Positions 1 through 12,825 of a stretch of 64,000 nt of DNA are shown piece after piece; positions within the stretch are counted from its first letter, which is position 1, and every line of letters begins with the position of its first letter. The notes beneath the pieces were generated by a model, which was not told the origin of the DNA, searched no databases, and worked only from the letters and a program-made list of their open reading frames with translations. This DNA comes from Riptortus pedestris (Eukaryota > Arthropoda > Insecta > Hemiptera > Alydidae). The stretch lies in assembly GCA_019009955.1 (NCBI GenBank), contig CM032228.1, positions 73,162,001 to 73,226,000 of the forward strand. Direction: 5' to 3'. The position numbers and the translations under genes are program-made.

Positions 1-1165
1 ATTAACTGAATGTATTAAATATTCTGTACGCCCACGAACAATGATACTTCTGAATTATGGAAATCCTACGAAGGTCTCAGAAAAAATCCGGGAATGACAT
101 TATACAGTCAACAATTCACAAACTTTTGTTGATCCTAATGCAGGAGCCCATTTCCAAAGGATTGAGAGACTAAAAGAAGGAACAAAATTGAACGTGAAAC
201 CAGAAGATCCCTTCTAGTATCATGCCTAAGGGAGTTTCTTTAAAGAAGAAGATGCAAGGACGAGGACACATTTGAGTGCATTATAAAATCATTAAAAACA
301 TTTTGGCCCCATAAATGAATAATTCAACAAATTTTATATTAAACTAACATTTTTGTTTACATTTGAAGGTTTTTAAATACATTAATCATCTGTTCTTCAC
401 AAGCATTAATTTAATAACAAGTAAAATCACTGCTTTAGAAATGAACGTAATTAGAAAGTAACTGGTGAGGTTAAAGCAAAAAAGACCCTCATTTTGTGAA
501 TTTGGTGTCCTCCAGAGTCTTGAGTTGGAATTAAGGTAGCTCCAAAGGAAAATGTTTGGAGCGGTCAAATCAGGTGCAAGAGCAGGACACGAAATATTAG
601 CTTTAAAAAGGTTTTATTTTAATTACTGTCTACGATCCAGAAGAAGATAAATTTAAAGAATTAAAAGATTTAGATAAAGATATAAGACAACAATTGTTAA
701 CGCAATTAACAAATGTTATACAGAAGACGAAAATACTGGTAGTGGATTATATTTTAAGAATCGAAATAGAAGAAAATAGAGAAATTATACCTTGAGATAC
801 AAAATTCAAATAATTGTAGTTAGTACTAGAAAACGTCATTTTATTTCGGATTGTTCGAGCACGATAGCAGTTTCATACGTCATATAACCTCGATGCGTAG
901 GCCGGACGTTTTTTTCATCATTTTTGAGAAATTTAGGGATGGTCTACATTTCCCTTTTTTGAGGAAAATAGAGCGTTTTGAAAGCGAGCCAGAAACCCTC
1001 TTTTCTATCTACTCTGACACCATGTTCAAAAAATGATTGCTTTGAAGGTAGCTTATTGATGTCCAATCATATAATCTAGATACATTTCGAAACAATTATA
1101 TTTATATTTTTTAAATATATTTTATGGGATGTTTAAAAATCTTGCCGTTTCGCTGCCTCATTCTG
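1..1165. other. unassigned AT-rich sequence
   Basis: No gene or recognised repeat. A 62-codon frame on the plus strand (607-795, no ATG, stop TGA at 793) is rich in D, E, K, L and I and looks protein-like rather than random. I cannot assign it to a family; it could be a transposon remnant or chance in AT-rich DNA. Confidence 0.4.
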
Positions 1166-1257
1166 AATGAATTCGTCACTAAATATATCCCTATTATCCA
1201 AATAGGAATCGAACCCACTACTATTGACATTACTATTAACATGGCTAAACCCGAGCT
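1166..1257 (-). mobile_element. tRNA-derived SINE, 3'-truncated copy
   Basis: Minus-strand copy keeping the 5' tRNA-like head. It starts from a decayed GGGCTC at 1257, has a B-box relative (GGTTCGATTCC-like, seen reversed as GGAATCGAACCC near 1205) and the following GTGACGAATTC segment. The head between the two boxes is diverged. Placed in the family by comparison with the fuller copies at 12369-12568 and 59055-59278. Confidence 0.65.
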
Positions 1258-1937
1258 TCTCATAATCATTTGAATACAATCTCTGTTATATTAGGATGGA
1301 GGCCTAACGAGCAAATCATTACACCACAGAGTAATAGGTTACAACCATTATTTGACAGATTAAGAAAGGCAGGATCTGACTCCAGAGAGGTAAGTAGGTA
1401 GGTATACTTGAGGTGGAATCGATCTTACTGTTCTGACGTCATAGGTTTTTTGGCGCCAACTTGACCCTCTCCTCGTCTACTCTTCGTCCGTCCCCAAGGT
1501 GAAGCGGGTTTTTTTTCCCTCCCCTTGGAGCCAAGATATGAACCTGTCAACCTGGCCTCCTTAATTTAAAAATTTTTCTGGCAACCAACTAGATCTTGTA
1601 ATAACATGGAGGATTGTCAACAACAAGAAAATAACATGTTAAGACATGTATAAACTAATAAACTTAACAAGTAATAGTGCCATGAAATAGGTATTTTTGT
1701 TAATATCATAATGATATTTTGTATACCCGCGTGATTTAAATAAAAATTTTAATTTCTTGTTTATAGTAAGTAACTGATAAATTTTAAGTAATTTTGATCT
1801 TCTTCGGAGAATCTAATTTACGCCAAAAAATCTAGAGGTCAAGATGTCTAGAGGAATTGGTTCAAAACTCGAAAATTAACAAAAATTGGGACCAATAGAG
1901 GTCTGACGCAAATAAATATATACTCAGACACACATAC

Positions 1938-1969
<32 letters not shown>

Positions 1970-2274
1970 AATTCAGGATGTAGGAAGTGGGAGTTATTGA
2001 TTAATGAGGATTTATCCTCATATATGTTTATGTATATATACACACACACACTACATTTATTTGCAAATAGAAATTTCAAGGACGGCATTTTCGTTGTGTA
2101 GTACGCGAGACTGATAGACATTCAAAGAAATGTTATGAAAATGAATGAAATATTTCTATTAAGTGAAATCTGCTAAACAATAAGTTGATCTCTTCAGGAA
2201 ATTCATGAGAACACTTCGACTTGAGACGAAATAATTTTGTAATTGTATTTTTAATAAACTATTATTGTTTATTA
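1258..2274. other. no gene seen; short TA and CA microsatellites
   Basis: Holds a T/C-rich patch near 1440-1560, a (TA)n run at 1943-1969 and a short (CA)n at 2040-2052. The open frame on the minus strand at 1924-2121 is mostly translated microsatellite. I see no other feature. Confidence 0.6.
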
Positions 2275-2432
2275 CCGACCACTTTTTATTGACTTTCTCT
2301 AATTAGGAAAGGTTACCACACTTTTCTATAGAGGGTGGGAATAAGGATTTTATTTAATGTGTTCGTCACTGAAAAAACTCCTATTACCATTGGAATCGAA
2401 CTCGCCACTCTAGATTTACCATTTACATAAAT
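2275..2432 (-). mobile_element. tRNA-derived SINE, partial copy
   Basis: Minus-strand SINE missing most of its 5' head. The 3' body is visible as GGTTACCACACTTTTCT and GTGGGAATAAGGATTTTATT, followed by the reversed B box GGAATCGAACTCGCC at 2391-2405. Confidence 0.75.
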
Positions 2433-3385
2433 ACATTAAACGTTTATAATGTATTTATCATTAACCGTGAACAATTTGATAGTTGAAGACAGTGAATGTT
2501 TATTTTCAGAAACCGCAAAAGTTCCACAAAGACGAAAATATATGTAAATATGAGTTTGAAAGTCCAATTGTGATTATAATATTAAAAAGCTAAGTTCAGA
2601 AACTATTTTGGGCGGCCAATAAATAGTATTTCTTCTAGGATGAATTAAGATCAATTTTATAAAATACTTACAAATGTAATCATTGGTTAATACAATTTAA
2701 AATAAAACATCATCATTTTATTCTTATTCCACAGTCGGAAACAAGATGTTTCTCTAATAAACATTTAAATCTCCGTACATAGTCTTTATGACAATGATAG
2801 CACAATAATGTAACATGATGAGAATAAATGAGTGATAAGAAATCCACATTGCCGAGCATTAAATGTAAAGAAAAATACAAATAATTGAAAGTTCATCCAA
2901 TTATTCAATATCTAACACATTCAAAATAATCTACATCTTGATTTTTGAGTAAATTATGGACATCCTTCAATGATTAAGTCTATAATACTAAACAGTAGGG
3001 TGAGCCCAACCATCATTCATATGCCAACATCTACAACGTCCAAAATTCCTAACATCTTCCGTATATCTTGTTTTTTCTTCGCTAAATTATTAAATTCCTA
3101 ATGGAGGAAGAATGCATATTATTTTAAACTTTGCTACAAGATGTAAGGGAAATAAAGCACTGCAGTTTTATAATGCAATTTAGGATTTATTGTCAATTTC
3201 GGGATTGTTGATTTTTTAATTTTTGTTGACTGGCATTATATTAAAACAAATAATAGTTGGAAAAAATTATAGAATAGATTTGAGATAAATACATTGAATA
3301 CATGAATCATTCAATTTATTTTTTGGCCCTGTAATATACTCAGCGCTGCACTAATCTAGGGTGGAAAAAAAAATGAAAATCTCAA
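2433..3385. other. unassigned AT-rich sequence
   Basis: About 950 bases of AT-rich DNA with no open frame of interest and no match to the repeat families recognised elsewhere in the window. Confidence 0.5.
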
Positions 3386-3630
3386 ATGATTATTAAAATT
3401 ATTTTTATTTCTCTACTAGTTTAGTGGTCATATGACGTCTCATCAAGAGAAATTCTAATACAACAAGGCAATTAAACAACGGCTACATCGTACTATAAGA
3501 CCTTCCACTAGCCGTGCCAGTTATTTAGTCTAGCCTTAGTTAGTTCAGTCTTTTTCTATTAAAATTTCTTCTGATGAGGCGTCATAAGCACGCGAAACTA
3601 GTAGAGGAAAAAAATGTTAATAACCAGTTG
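3386..3630. mobile_element. palindromic Penelope-like (PLE) fragment
   Basis: Two inverted arms of about 65 bp (3391-3455 and 3561-3626) share the order TACTAGTTT...TGACG.CTCATCA.GAGAAATT, separated by about 105 bp. The right arm carries a complete hammerhead-like ribozyme (separate entry). The left arm carries a decayed inverted copy in which the first core base and the GAAA box are altered. Hammerhead motifs next to terminal repeats are known for Penelope-like retroelements, which is the basis of the name. No reverse transcriptase or GIY-YIG coding sequence is present. A related piece lies at 57650-57765. Confidence 0.55.
3565..3609 (+). ncRNA. hammerhead ribozyme motif
   Basis: Stem I: TTTCTT (3565-3570) pairs with GAGGAA (3604-3609), six pairs including two G-U. 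The core box CTGATGA is at 3571-3577. Stem II: GCGT (3579-3582) pairs with ACGC (3590-3593) across loop CATAAGC. The GAAA box is at 3594-3597. The predicted helix III strand is the self-complementary CTAG (3598-3601), followed by the cleavage dinucleotide TA (3602-3603). A palindromic helix III implies a dimeric ribozyme. One oddity is an extra G (3578) between CTGATGA and stem II, which may lower activity. The match was found by eye, not by a covariance search. Confidence 0.65.
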
Positions 3631-4038
3631 AGGTTCTCATTTTTTATTTATTTATTTATTTTTTTTATGATCTTCCATCATAGTTAAGTTAAATAGGTCG
3701 TATTTTCACAATACTCATCAAGTATACTAATTATTGTATTTTTTCCTTTCAATCCCAATGCAATCGTCTATATTTGTTGAACCGTAAAGTTTGTTGCTAA
3801 TTTTTTTAAAATTTCATATAATCCTAGAGTCACGTATAGTATTAGCTGTATAATTGATCACAACCTATAAATATTGTATGATCACACATATTCAAGTCTC
3901 AAGTAAATACACCAACAACGAAGTAAAAAGAGGCCCCGCACCAGCGTGCACAATTTACCGCATCAAAATCTGAAATATGGCATAAGAATATTGCTATAAA
4001 AATCTCATTGATACAATACTCATACATAATATAGATTA
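3631..4038. other. unassigned AT-rich sequence
   Basis: AT-rich DNA with a T-rich run at 3640-3668. No gene or repeat recognised. Confidence 0.45.
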
Positions 4039-4235
4039 CTTGGCCAAGGTCTGGTTGTACTGTATAAATAGAATATGGCAGCGCCTGTAGATATCAACAG
4101 GTCCTTCTGAATACAATAACTCGGAAATATGGAATTGAGAAAGCAGTCTGTACTTCAACTTCAACTTATTCCCAATCCATAAACTTCACAAGCTTCTACA
4201 TCTCGAATCCTTTTTAAAAACAAGAAAAATGATTT
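4039..4235 (-). mobile_element. repeat fragment shared with 5750-5935
   Basis: This stretch is clearly homologous to 5750-5935, which adjoins the RNase H-bearing LINE at 4847-5980. Shared stretches include GATATCAACAGGTCCTTCTG and AATACAATAACT.GGAAATA. It is therefore probably another decayed fragment of the same LINE; the minus orientation is taken from that copy. No open frame survives. Confidence 0.5.
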
Positions 4236-4339
4236 TTTTTTTTCTTCCAAACTCTTCTTGAATTGTCACGATATTTGTATTACTTCATTGTTAGTGTTAA
4301 TAATTATATTTATAATAAAGTTATAGCTTATTAATCAAC

Positions 4340-4521
4340 ATCCACTTAGTGCTTCTATGGCTAAAGGAAACGGTTGTTCTACCGGTTACCACCCTTTTCT
4401 ATCCAGGGTGGGACTAAGGATTATATTTAGTGTGTTTGTCACTAACACAAATTCCTACTAATTCTAAGTTTACCAATAGTTTAAAGACCATGCGCTTTTA
4501 GTCGAATGGTTAATCTGAGCA
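4340..4521 (-). mobile_element. tRNA-derived SINE, diverged copy
   Basis: Minus-strand copy. From its 3' end it reads CTATGGCTAA, GGTTACCACCCTTTTCTA, GGGTGGGACTAAGGATT, then a decayed B box and GAGC at the 5' end (4521). The tRNA-like head is rearranged. Confidence 0.7.
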
Positions 4522-4608
4522 TCTCATTAGTAATAAATACATTAAACAAGTTTTCAAAGGTTAAAAACTATACAAAATGACTTCTATGGGTCATATAATA
4601 TATCTTCA

Positions 4609-4846
4609 AGGGTCTCAAAATAGCTATGAGAGTCAAAGCGTTGGCCTTAATAACTTCCTAAACCCTACAGTGGCAAGTTCGATTCCCGCATGGTCAATAG
4701 GAAATTATTTAGAGACGAAGTTATTACATAGAAACCTTAGCCTGACCCTGGCTAGATAAGGGTGGCAACCCGTCCAATAGGCTTAACCAAATAATAACCA
4801 GATATGGTTAAATAGTAATTAGCCATAGTAGCAAATAAGTTGACGT
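4609..4846 (+). mobile_element. tRNA-derived SINE, near full length
   Basis: Plus-strand copy from GGGTCTCAAAATAGC to the AGTTGACGTTA tail. The A-box region (TAGCTATGAGAGTCAAAGCG) and B box (AAGTTCGATTCCC) are visible. The 3' body has an insertion of about 30 bp (AACCAAATAATAACC region) between the GGTGGCAACCCG and TTAGCCATAGTAGC segments. It immediately precedes a LINE 3' end on the opposite strand. Confidence 0.75.
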
Positions 4847-5980
4847 TATTTTATTTTTATTTATACCATACTCGCAAACTAGGCGATTTGGCTCAAAATT
4901 TAACAATGTAAAATGAAAACCAAATTAAAGAACAATAACCAAAACTGAACACCAAAATAACCAATAACCAAAACTGAACACCAAAATAGCCAATAACCAA
5001 AACTGAACCACAAAAATAAATACGATTAATAAACATTAAAAGCAAGTAATAAAAACAACAAATAAACATTATTCTAGATAAATTTTGTAAAACAAATTCA
5101 ATTTTTTAAGGTGATTTAGAGTATTGTCGATATGTGGACTCCTGTCTGTAAGAAGTTTGTACATGTTATGTGGAGTCTCAATATTCCTGCAGTATGTGTT
5201 TAATGGTAAATGGTTCATGGTATGTTCTGCAAAGAGGTCTTTCTGTTCTCGTCATAAGTTATGAGTCCGTTAAATGTTAGTGTCTTATCCTAGTCTCGTT
5301 AGTACAACTTCGCTTCGTCTATGGTCACGTCTGCTGAATGGCCACTCGCTTATACTACAAAGCTTTATTTTTCGCAGATGATTTTCTAGTGTTCTATGCC
5401 AACATGTTTGCCATCCATTTAATGCTGTCTGTAGTATTTGTAAATGCAATTCTGGTAGGGTCTGTAAGTTAAAGTCAGAAGATTGTCCCTGGGTTGCATG
5501 TTTGGCGAGTTCGTTCACGCCGTTTGTACGTCCAGTGTTTTCATGTCCTGGAACCCACATCCTTGTAACTTTTTCCTTTAATTTTAAAATTTGTTCTAGA
5601 ATCTGAATAATTAAGGGATGATTCATCCCAATAGGCCAAGCTTGAAGATGGTTTTCTAACATCGAAAGCGCACAAGCAAGTGTAGCCAAAGGTCAGTCTT
5701 CAAGGGCCATCTCCAGATTTGACAATAGCAGCAATAATGATTCCTTCCCAGGACCTGTTGTACTGTATAACGAGAGAAGAGGGATATCAACAGGTCCTTC
5801 TGAATACAATAACTGGGAAATATGGAATCGAGAAAGGAGTCTTATAAGGAGCATCTTCACCTTCTTTCTTGTCCATAAAGCACGATTCCCACTCCTCGGC
5901 ACTGTGGCCTTTTTAAAAACAACCAAGAGGAACGGTCCCAAATCAATTCCTCCCACCACGCCATCAACTATCAAACTATT
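4847..5980 (-). mobile_element. 5'-truncated non-LTR retrotransposon (LINE) with RNase H remnant
   Basis: Minus strand. The open frame 5689-5285 contains the RNase H signature MWVPGHENTGRTNGVNELAK, typical of I/Jockey/R1-type LINEs, preceded by HPLIIQILE. It ends RSEVVLTRLG, matching REEVVLARLRIGH in the LINE at 20072-20905. Downstream decayed frames (5284-5100) resemble the C-terminus of that copy (HNMYKLLTDRSPHI versus HDMTQLLTDSSQYI). The 3' tail (4850-5090) has short repeats of AATAACCAAAACTGAACACC and shares GGCGATTTGGCTCAAA in reverse with 20820-20860. The active-site region (TDS) is mutated and there are several frame breaks: an inactive pseudo-copy. Confidence 0.75.
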
Positions 5981-6037
5981 TTTTATTTCCGAATTATTCT
6001 ACTAATAAATTCATTGTTAGTTGTTTTCACTCACCAT

Positions 6038-6768
6038 AATAACAATAAGCTTATTTATTCAGAACATTAGCAAAATAAATTACAAGTTTTTTTAATTAAT
6101 AAAAGAAAAAGGATATCTTTCTAAAATATATACTCAAACATACACAACTTGGACTATGTAGACCAGTGAGTTCTGCCTATTCATTTATGGTTTTATACAT
6201 CTACAAAGTGCAAAAAAAGAAAATATTTAATTAGTCTACTCATCAGATATTTGGTACCATAGGGAGACACACCAATACTTATACAATGCCAGTCTTTACC
6301 GTTCAAAAATAAAATATGATCATTGCGACTTAATTTTAGTGAACCAAGAAATTGCTCTCTGAATTCCTCAAGTACTGGACATACTGCTATGAAATGAAAT
6401 GTATTCTCCAACTCATTCATATTGCATAGAGAGCATACCCATGAATTTTCAGTTTTACACACCGAGTAATTCAAGTTCAGCATTTCTCCCCTTGCTTACA
6501 TAATCAGAGTTATGTATGCTGTTCTTGTTACTAATGTAACTATTATTTTCCAAAGTTAAATTGAGATGTTTGTAGTTACAGTGAAACTTAGAATGGCTTG
6601 CGTTGATCAAAATATTTTGAAGAAATTGTAGCCTTAAGTTTTCCAGAATTGTATCTATTTTTTTCATTATATTGTCTTTTTCTTTCATCCAGTTTACATC
6701 AAGTCCTAGGAATTCCTGACTAATACATTTTACGTTTGCAAACCAATAAGCCTGTTTTTTGGGGGGTT
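6038..6768 (-). mobile_element. 5'-truncated LINE with target-site duplication
   Basis: A 14-bp direct repeat, TTTTCACTCACCAT, at 6024-6037 and 6769-6782 brackets the insertion. On the minus strand two overlapping frames (6775-6455 and 6483-6193) together read as a LINE ORF2 C-terminus. Sequence around SKGRNAELELLGV in one frame continues as MLNLNYSVCKTENSWVCSLC in the other, so a frameshift lies near 6470. The second frame has a CX2CX9HX4C motif (C-S-L-C...H-F-I-A-V-C), the usual C-terminal zinc knuckle, followed by a typical PVLEEFREQF. The preserved duplication suggests a relatively young insertion. Confidence 0.75.
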
Positions 6769-6798
6769 TTTTCACTCACCATCAATAATTATTTCTGG

Positions 6799-7003
6799 AG
6801 CCTCGGGTTAGCGTATGAGTTAAAGCGTTGGCCTTACTGTCATATGGTAAAGCTAGAGTAACGAGTTCGATCGTTAGAGCAATATTAATTTATTTAGCGA
6901 AGAGCTCATTGAATAAAATCCTTAGTCCCACCCTGACTAGGAGTGGTAACCTATAGATAGCTCATCCAAATTAACCATAGTAGCAAAAGGTGGAAAATAA
7001 TTA
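6799..7003 (+). mobile_element. tRNA-derived SINE, near full length
   Basis: Plus strand. The head GTTAGCGTATGAGTTAAAGC, a B box altered to GAGTTCGATCG, and the full body (AAAATCCTTAGTCCCACCCT, AACCATAGTAGC) are present. It lies just downstream of the LINE's right target duplication. Confidence 0.8.
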
Positions 7004-7622
7004 CTAATACATTATGTCTAACATATTTTCACGCCTTTCTTAATTCATCTTGTTTATAAACGTACTCTTCAATTCTTATGCAAGTATGTCTACATTCGCC
7101 TCTTACAACACTGTCTTCATCAGTCCCTATTCTCTTCCCTCTGCGTCCAACTTTGTTGCAACGACTTGATGACTTCGTAATCCTCCACCGAAGATCTCGT
7201 ACCGGGAAAAGAATCGTGCCTAAATTTCGGCCCCAAATAAAATAAATGGAGGATATATATTTAACTATATTGCAAAACCCATATAATTAAAGAAAAATTC
7301 GTTGGGAGAACATTATAATCTCTAACAGCCCTTGTTGAAATTATCAATAAACTTAAAGTATTACGTCTCTAAAACACCCGTTCTCAGCTTATATTTCAAG
7401 TCTTTATAAATTGTACAGACAATGGGAGAAACATAGGAATATAATGTGAGATGTATGCGTTTCTGTAATCCTATAGTCGATCCTTGGTGAGATTAGTGTC
7501 GTCCCAGATTTCTATTGGATTTAAATAACTGTTTTATTTGAGTTACCCTGCTATATTTAACATTATTAAATGGAAATTGTAGAAGATCGACAAGTTGATT
7601 ATAAAACTGCAGGAGGAATCTG

Positions 7623-7623
<1 letters not shown>
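7004..7623. other. no feature seen
   Basis: Mixed-composition DNA without coding frames or recognised repeats. Confidence 0.5.
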
Positions 7624-7673
<50 letters not shown>

Positions 7674-8457
7674 TATTAACGCTCTAGCAGCTATAATTTT
7701 TGTTTGATCATTACCATACTCGAAATTTAATCCTTTTATGTAAAAAAAAAAAGAGAGAACAGGTTCGTTAACGGCAGACTTTTGACGCGTGAGAGAGTGG
7801 CTTTATAGGAGGGGAATTTCTAAAATTTGAAATGCATCTGTTACTATAAGTTGGATCAAAAAATTCTACATAACCAATCCTGTTGCAAATTAAATGTACC
7901 GTAAACGCTGTTATATACACATTTTCTCTATCATGAATATTAACAGATATACTTGATTTTTAAGTTTTCATCCTGAAGTAAACCCTCCTACTCATGTCGT
8001 ATTAGCAATAACCTGTTATATCATGAACCACTTTATTAAAAGCTAATTCGTTGTGTGATGTGTCAACAATCAAGATTTCATGTTCTAACACGAAAATGTT
8101 AGTTTTATCTATATCATACTCGATATTTAAACTTTTCGGTCAACACTAAAGATCATATTAGAAGGTGGAGTCGAAAATTCCAAATATATCCGTTATAATA
8201 AGTCTGTTCGTAAAACGTTTTGAGACAATGTTCTTAAACTATACACGCTCTACAATTATTATTCTATGCATTATATTCTTAATGCTAATACTACGCGAGT
8301 TGTTTGTACTTCCTTATTTTTAGCCAACCCCCTCCCCGCCTCTTCTACTCGTCGGTTTTTTACATAGAAATAGAGAATCTGTGTTTTACAGTTGCAAGTA
8401 TTATATATCTGCACGTGTGAAATCTGCATAGTTTACGCAGCAACTGCGTGACCGAGT
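7624..8457 (+). mobile_element. HINE copy, 5' block missing
   Basis: Starts at a (TA)n core (7626-7671) and continues with GTTTGATCATTACC and a 3' half. The terminal hairpin is ACGCAG-CAA-CTGCGT (8435-8449), preceded by GTGTGAAATCTGCATAG. Contains the segment AAACTTTTCGGTCAACACTAAAGATC shared with 21800-21870 and 39790-39860, which defines one of the alternative 3' modules. Confidence 0.75.
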
Positions 8458-9349
8458 TTAGTCGTATGTGATAAATTCAGGCTGTTCCTGCTTCAAGCCT
8501 AATCATATGTTAGCTAGGATTGCTCCATATCAATTCATCAAAGGAATTTTATAATGAAAATTTAGTTCTGTTTGCTCTAAATAGTTGTAATAATATAACT
8601 CAAACGCCATACAGGTGCTAGTAAGCAAGAAGGACTGATTTTATTTTTTTTAAAAAACATGTATATTTGTGTAGAAAATCTTGTTTGACTTATTTATCTG
8701 AATGCTCGCCTTTCTTCTAAGTAAAACACATAAATCCGCTAGAAATAGTACGTTTGATGTCTCTATTTAAGACTCCTTTTAATAGTGCCGTAGAATCCTA
8801 AATCGTGTGGAACTGACCAAGGATATTATTGCATTACACGCCTCATAGGAAACACCATTTCCCAACATAAATATTCGTAATTTGGACAGTCGTCTCGAGA
8901 TTAATTTATGACATGTTTCACACAGCTCGACCCACAGTTATTGGGATTAGTGCAGCATTATACCCGATGAATTATTGTACGGGTCAGTTGTTTGAGAGCG
9001 GATATTCGCCATTGGCATTGTGCCGGCGTGCCACCTTTGAAGACCTGGACTCAAATTCCAAGACGGTAACTCACGTTTCCCTTAAAATGTAAATGAACCC
9101 TTAGGCTATTTTGTCGAGCAACGTTGAGGTAGTTGTGGTCCATGCCTCCTTACAGCTATGTAACAGTTGTAAATAAAATTAAATAATTCAAGCAAACGGC
9201 TGACTGTCAATTAACATGAATTAGATTATTTGAATTTAAGAACATATTCAATCCAAAATATACGACTGTAAAACACTTACCTAGTAAAGAAGTAGTATGA
9301 TTGCATTGTTATGTGCACATATGTTTAAAAATTCCTATGTTATAACAGG
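8458..9349. other. unassigned sequence; possible second SINE-like piece
   Basis: No coding frame. Near 9005-9175 a stretch contains a B-box-like GGACTCAAATTCC and ends in AAATAAAATTAAAT, reminiscent of a decayed tRNA-derived SINE. Only one copy was seen, so it is not called. Confidence 0.35.
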
Positions 9350-9969
9350 AAAGTCCGTCACGCAGGGGCTGTGTAAACTAAGCAGATTTCCCACATGAAG
9401 TTATACAATAGAGAAATCTCCATACGAGAGCCGAACAGTTACGGAAACGGCCGAACTAGCTTTCGGCGGGAAACTCACACGTCCGTTATCCACCCACATT
9501 TAATAAAAATCCAAATATCTCGGTTAATATTCAAGATAGAGAATAAATGTATAGAACAATATTTATAGTATAATAATGCAATTTAATTTGCAATAAGATT
9601 GGTTCTATACAATTTTGTAATCCGACGTATGGTAACGGAGATATTTCGAATATCTAAACCCCCCCTCCCACTGGTCCGATTTAAGCCATTTACGAACTTG
9701 ATTAGTCTTTTTGCATAAAAAAGTTAAAATATCGAGTTTGGTAACGATCAAACAAAAATTGACACCACTAGAGCTTTAACTGACATTTATATATATATAT
9801 ATCTTAATATATATATATATATATAATATATGATGGATTCCGAAACTACTTAACCGATTTTAATTAAATCTCCTGGGTAGGATCGATGGACATTTGAAGA
9901 AATTTTTCGAAAATCGCGTCATGAGTACGACCTCAATAGCTGATTTCTCTTAAGGGAAATATACTAAAA
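9350..9969 (-). mobile_element. HINE copy, full length
   Basis: Both ends are present: the terminal hairpin arm AAAGTCCGTCACGCAGGGGC at 9350 and the start motif, read reversed as CTTAAGGGAAATATACTAAA, at the right end. The core is a split (TA)n (9787-9830). Just after the core is an insert, GATTCCGAAACTACTTAACC, matching the Helitron at 47945-49108 and its relative at 50527, so a small Helitron fragment sits in the core. Confidence 0.85.
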
Positions 9970-9989
9970 TGTTCATTATAATCTAATAT

Positions 9990-10419
9990 TGTCCGTCGCG
10001 CAGGGGCTGCGTAAACTAAACAGATTTCTCATGTTCTGGTATAACACGCTTGTGATCTTATCAGATTTATATTTCAATAGCATATGAGTTGAAGGGGGAA
10101 GGGGATTAATGAAGGCATAATAACTCGCTTAATACTTGAGTTACGAAATAATGCACACAGATCAGCAATTGAAAAACGTCAATAGTACAAGATTGGTTCA
10201 ATAACATTTTACGATCCGACTCATAATAACGGAGATATATTGAAATTTCAAATCCCCTACCCTTATCTAAACCCCCATCCACGTTCAGATTTTAACCATT
10301 TAGGAACTTGATCTTTAGTTTTGCATGAAACACTTATATATCGAGTTTGGTAACGACTAAGCAAAAATTGCGACCGCTAGAGCGTTGACAGACAAATATA
10401 TATATATATATATATATAG
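9990..10419 (-). mobile_element. HINE copy, 3' half interrupted at its TA core
   Basis: Begins GTCCGTCGCGCAGGGGCTGC and carries the 3' module with TATAACACGCTTGTGATCTTAT. It runs to a (TA)n core at 10396-10418, where the inverted-repeat element starting at 10421 interrupts it. The fragment at 11811-11950 may be its displaced 5' part. Confidence 0.8.
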
Positions 10420-10420
10420 T

Positions 10421-11676
<1,256 letters not shown>

Positions 11677-11810
11677 AAGTACCTTTATTTGTTTATGAAA
11701 AGCTTAAAACGAAATTTGTCATAATGATACGTAAACATACATTTTAATTGGACTTGTTTAACAGGGTTGTTTATATTTAAAAAAAAAAGTGAAAACAATA
11801 ATAGATACCT

Positions 11811-11950
11811 ATATATGTATATCAAATTTTGGATCTCATTTTCGTCATATCCTAGGTAGGATTGATGGGCATTTGAGGAATTTTTTCTCGAAAATGGTTT
11901 TATGAGTAGGACCTCAATGGCTGATTTTCATCCAGGGAAATGCACTAAAA
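11811..11950 (-). mobile_element. HINE 5' block
   Basis: Contains TCTCATTTTCGTCATATCCT, GGTAGGATTGATGG, GACCTCAATGGCTGATTTTC and ends GCACTAAAA, i.e. the element start read in reverse. May be the other half of the copy at 9990-10419. Confidence 0.75.
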
Positions 11951-12368
11951 GCCCTGGAAGTAGGGAGGATTTGGGCGGGCTCCCCGGAGTGAAACGGAAT
12001 TGACCCCAATCAGCTGAGAGGAGGTGACGTCAGAGCCTGCCCCACCAGCGAGGTATGTAAACAAGGCAGCCCCTCGCCCGTCGTCAGGGCAACCCGGCAC
12101 GCTACCCCCACTACCAACACCACCCCCAATGGCTTAATTTTATAGTCTAGAAGGGGGGGGGGCGGCTCTGCCCTGCTCCTTCCTTAAGTATTTAACTTAA
12201 GAGCCACTACATTTAGCAATCCCCCTCATTCATATGCATTCTACCAACATGGCCTACAAATTCATGATAAAATAGGTTGCCTCTTGAACACTTAGTCTAC
12301 ATACATGCGAAAGGAAGGATATTTATTTTGTTCGTTTATAATAATCTATAAAATTATTTACGTCCACT
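11951..12368. other. GC-rich patch, no gene recognised
   Basis: 11950-12180 is markedly GC-rich against its surroundings (GGGCGGGCTCCCCGGAGTG, a CCACCCCCAATGG region, a G9 run) and contains several CpGs and a TGACGTCA site near 12026. No coding frame was seen; it could be old unique sequence or a regulatory CpG patch. Confidence 0.4.
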
Positions 12369-12568
12369 TTATGTTACTATAGCTAATCGAGACGGGTTAT
12401 CTACAGGTTACCACCCTTTTCTAGCCAAGGTGGGCTCAAGGAGTTTACTTAATGAGTCCGTCACTTAATAAATTTCTACTGCCCAGGGCGGGATTCGAAC
12501 CCGCCACTCTAGGTCTACCACACGAGATTAAGACCAACGCCGTAACACGCACGGTCAACCTGAGCCCC
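12369..12568 (-). mobile_element. tRNA-derived SINE, full length, well preserved
   Basis: Runs from GGGGCTCAGGTTGACCGTGC (5' end, 12568) through a strong B box (GGGTTCGAATCCCGCC on the minus strand, 12482-12498) to TTAGCTATAGTAACA at its 3' end. The RNA polymerase III internal promoter is the reason for the tRNA-derived call. Frames at 12445-12657 and 12452-12637 merely read through this repeat. Confidence 0.9.
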
Positions 12569-12643
12569 GAAACGAAGAATAGCTTCTCATGTATTGATAA
12601 ATTCTTAGGTTTTACACAATCTAATACGTTTGCATAATGTGAT

Positions 12644-12763
12644 TTATCATCCCTCAAGGGAAATCAGCTATTGAGGCCGTACTCATGACGAGATTTTCGA
12701 AATTTTTCTTCAAATGTCCATCGATCCTACGTAGTAGATGACGAAAATGAGCTCCGTTCAAAA

Positions 12764-12825
<62 letters not shown>

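Noticed and set aside
12445..12657. Functional tRNA gene
   Set aside because: The B box is strong, but the sequence is the head of a dispersed SINE with a constant non-tRNA body and no closed acceptor stem.
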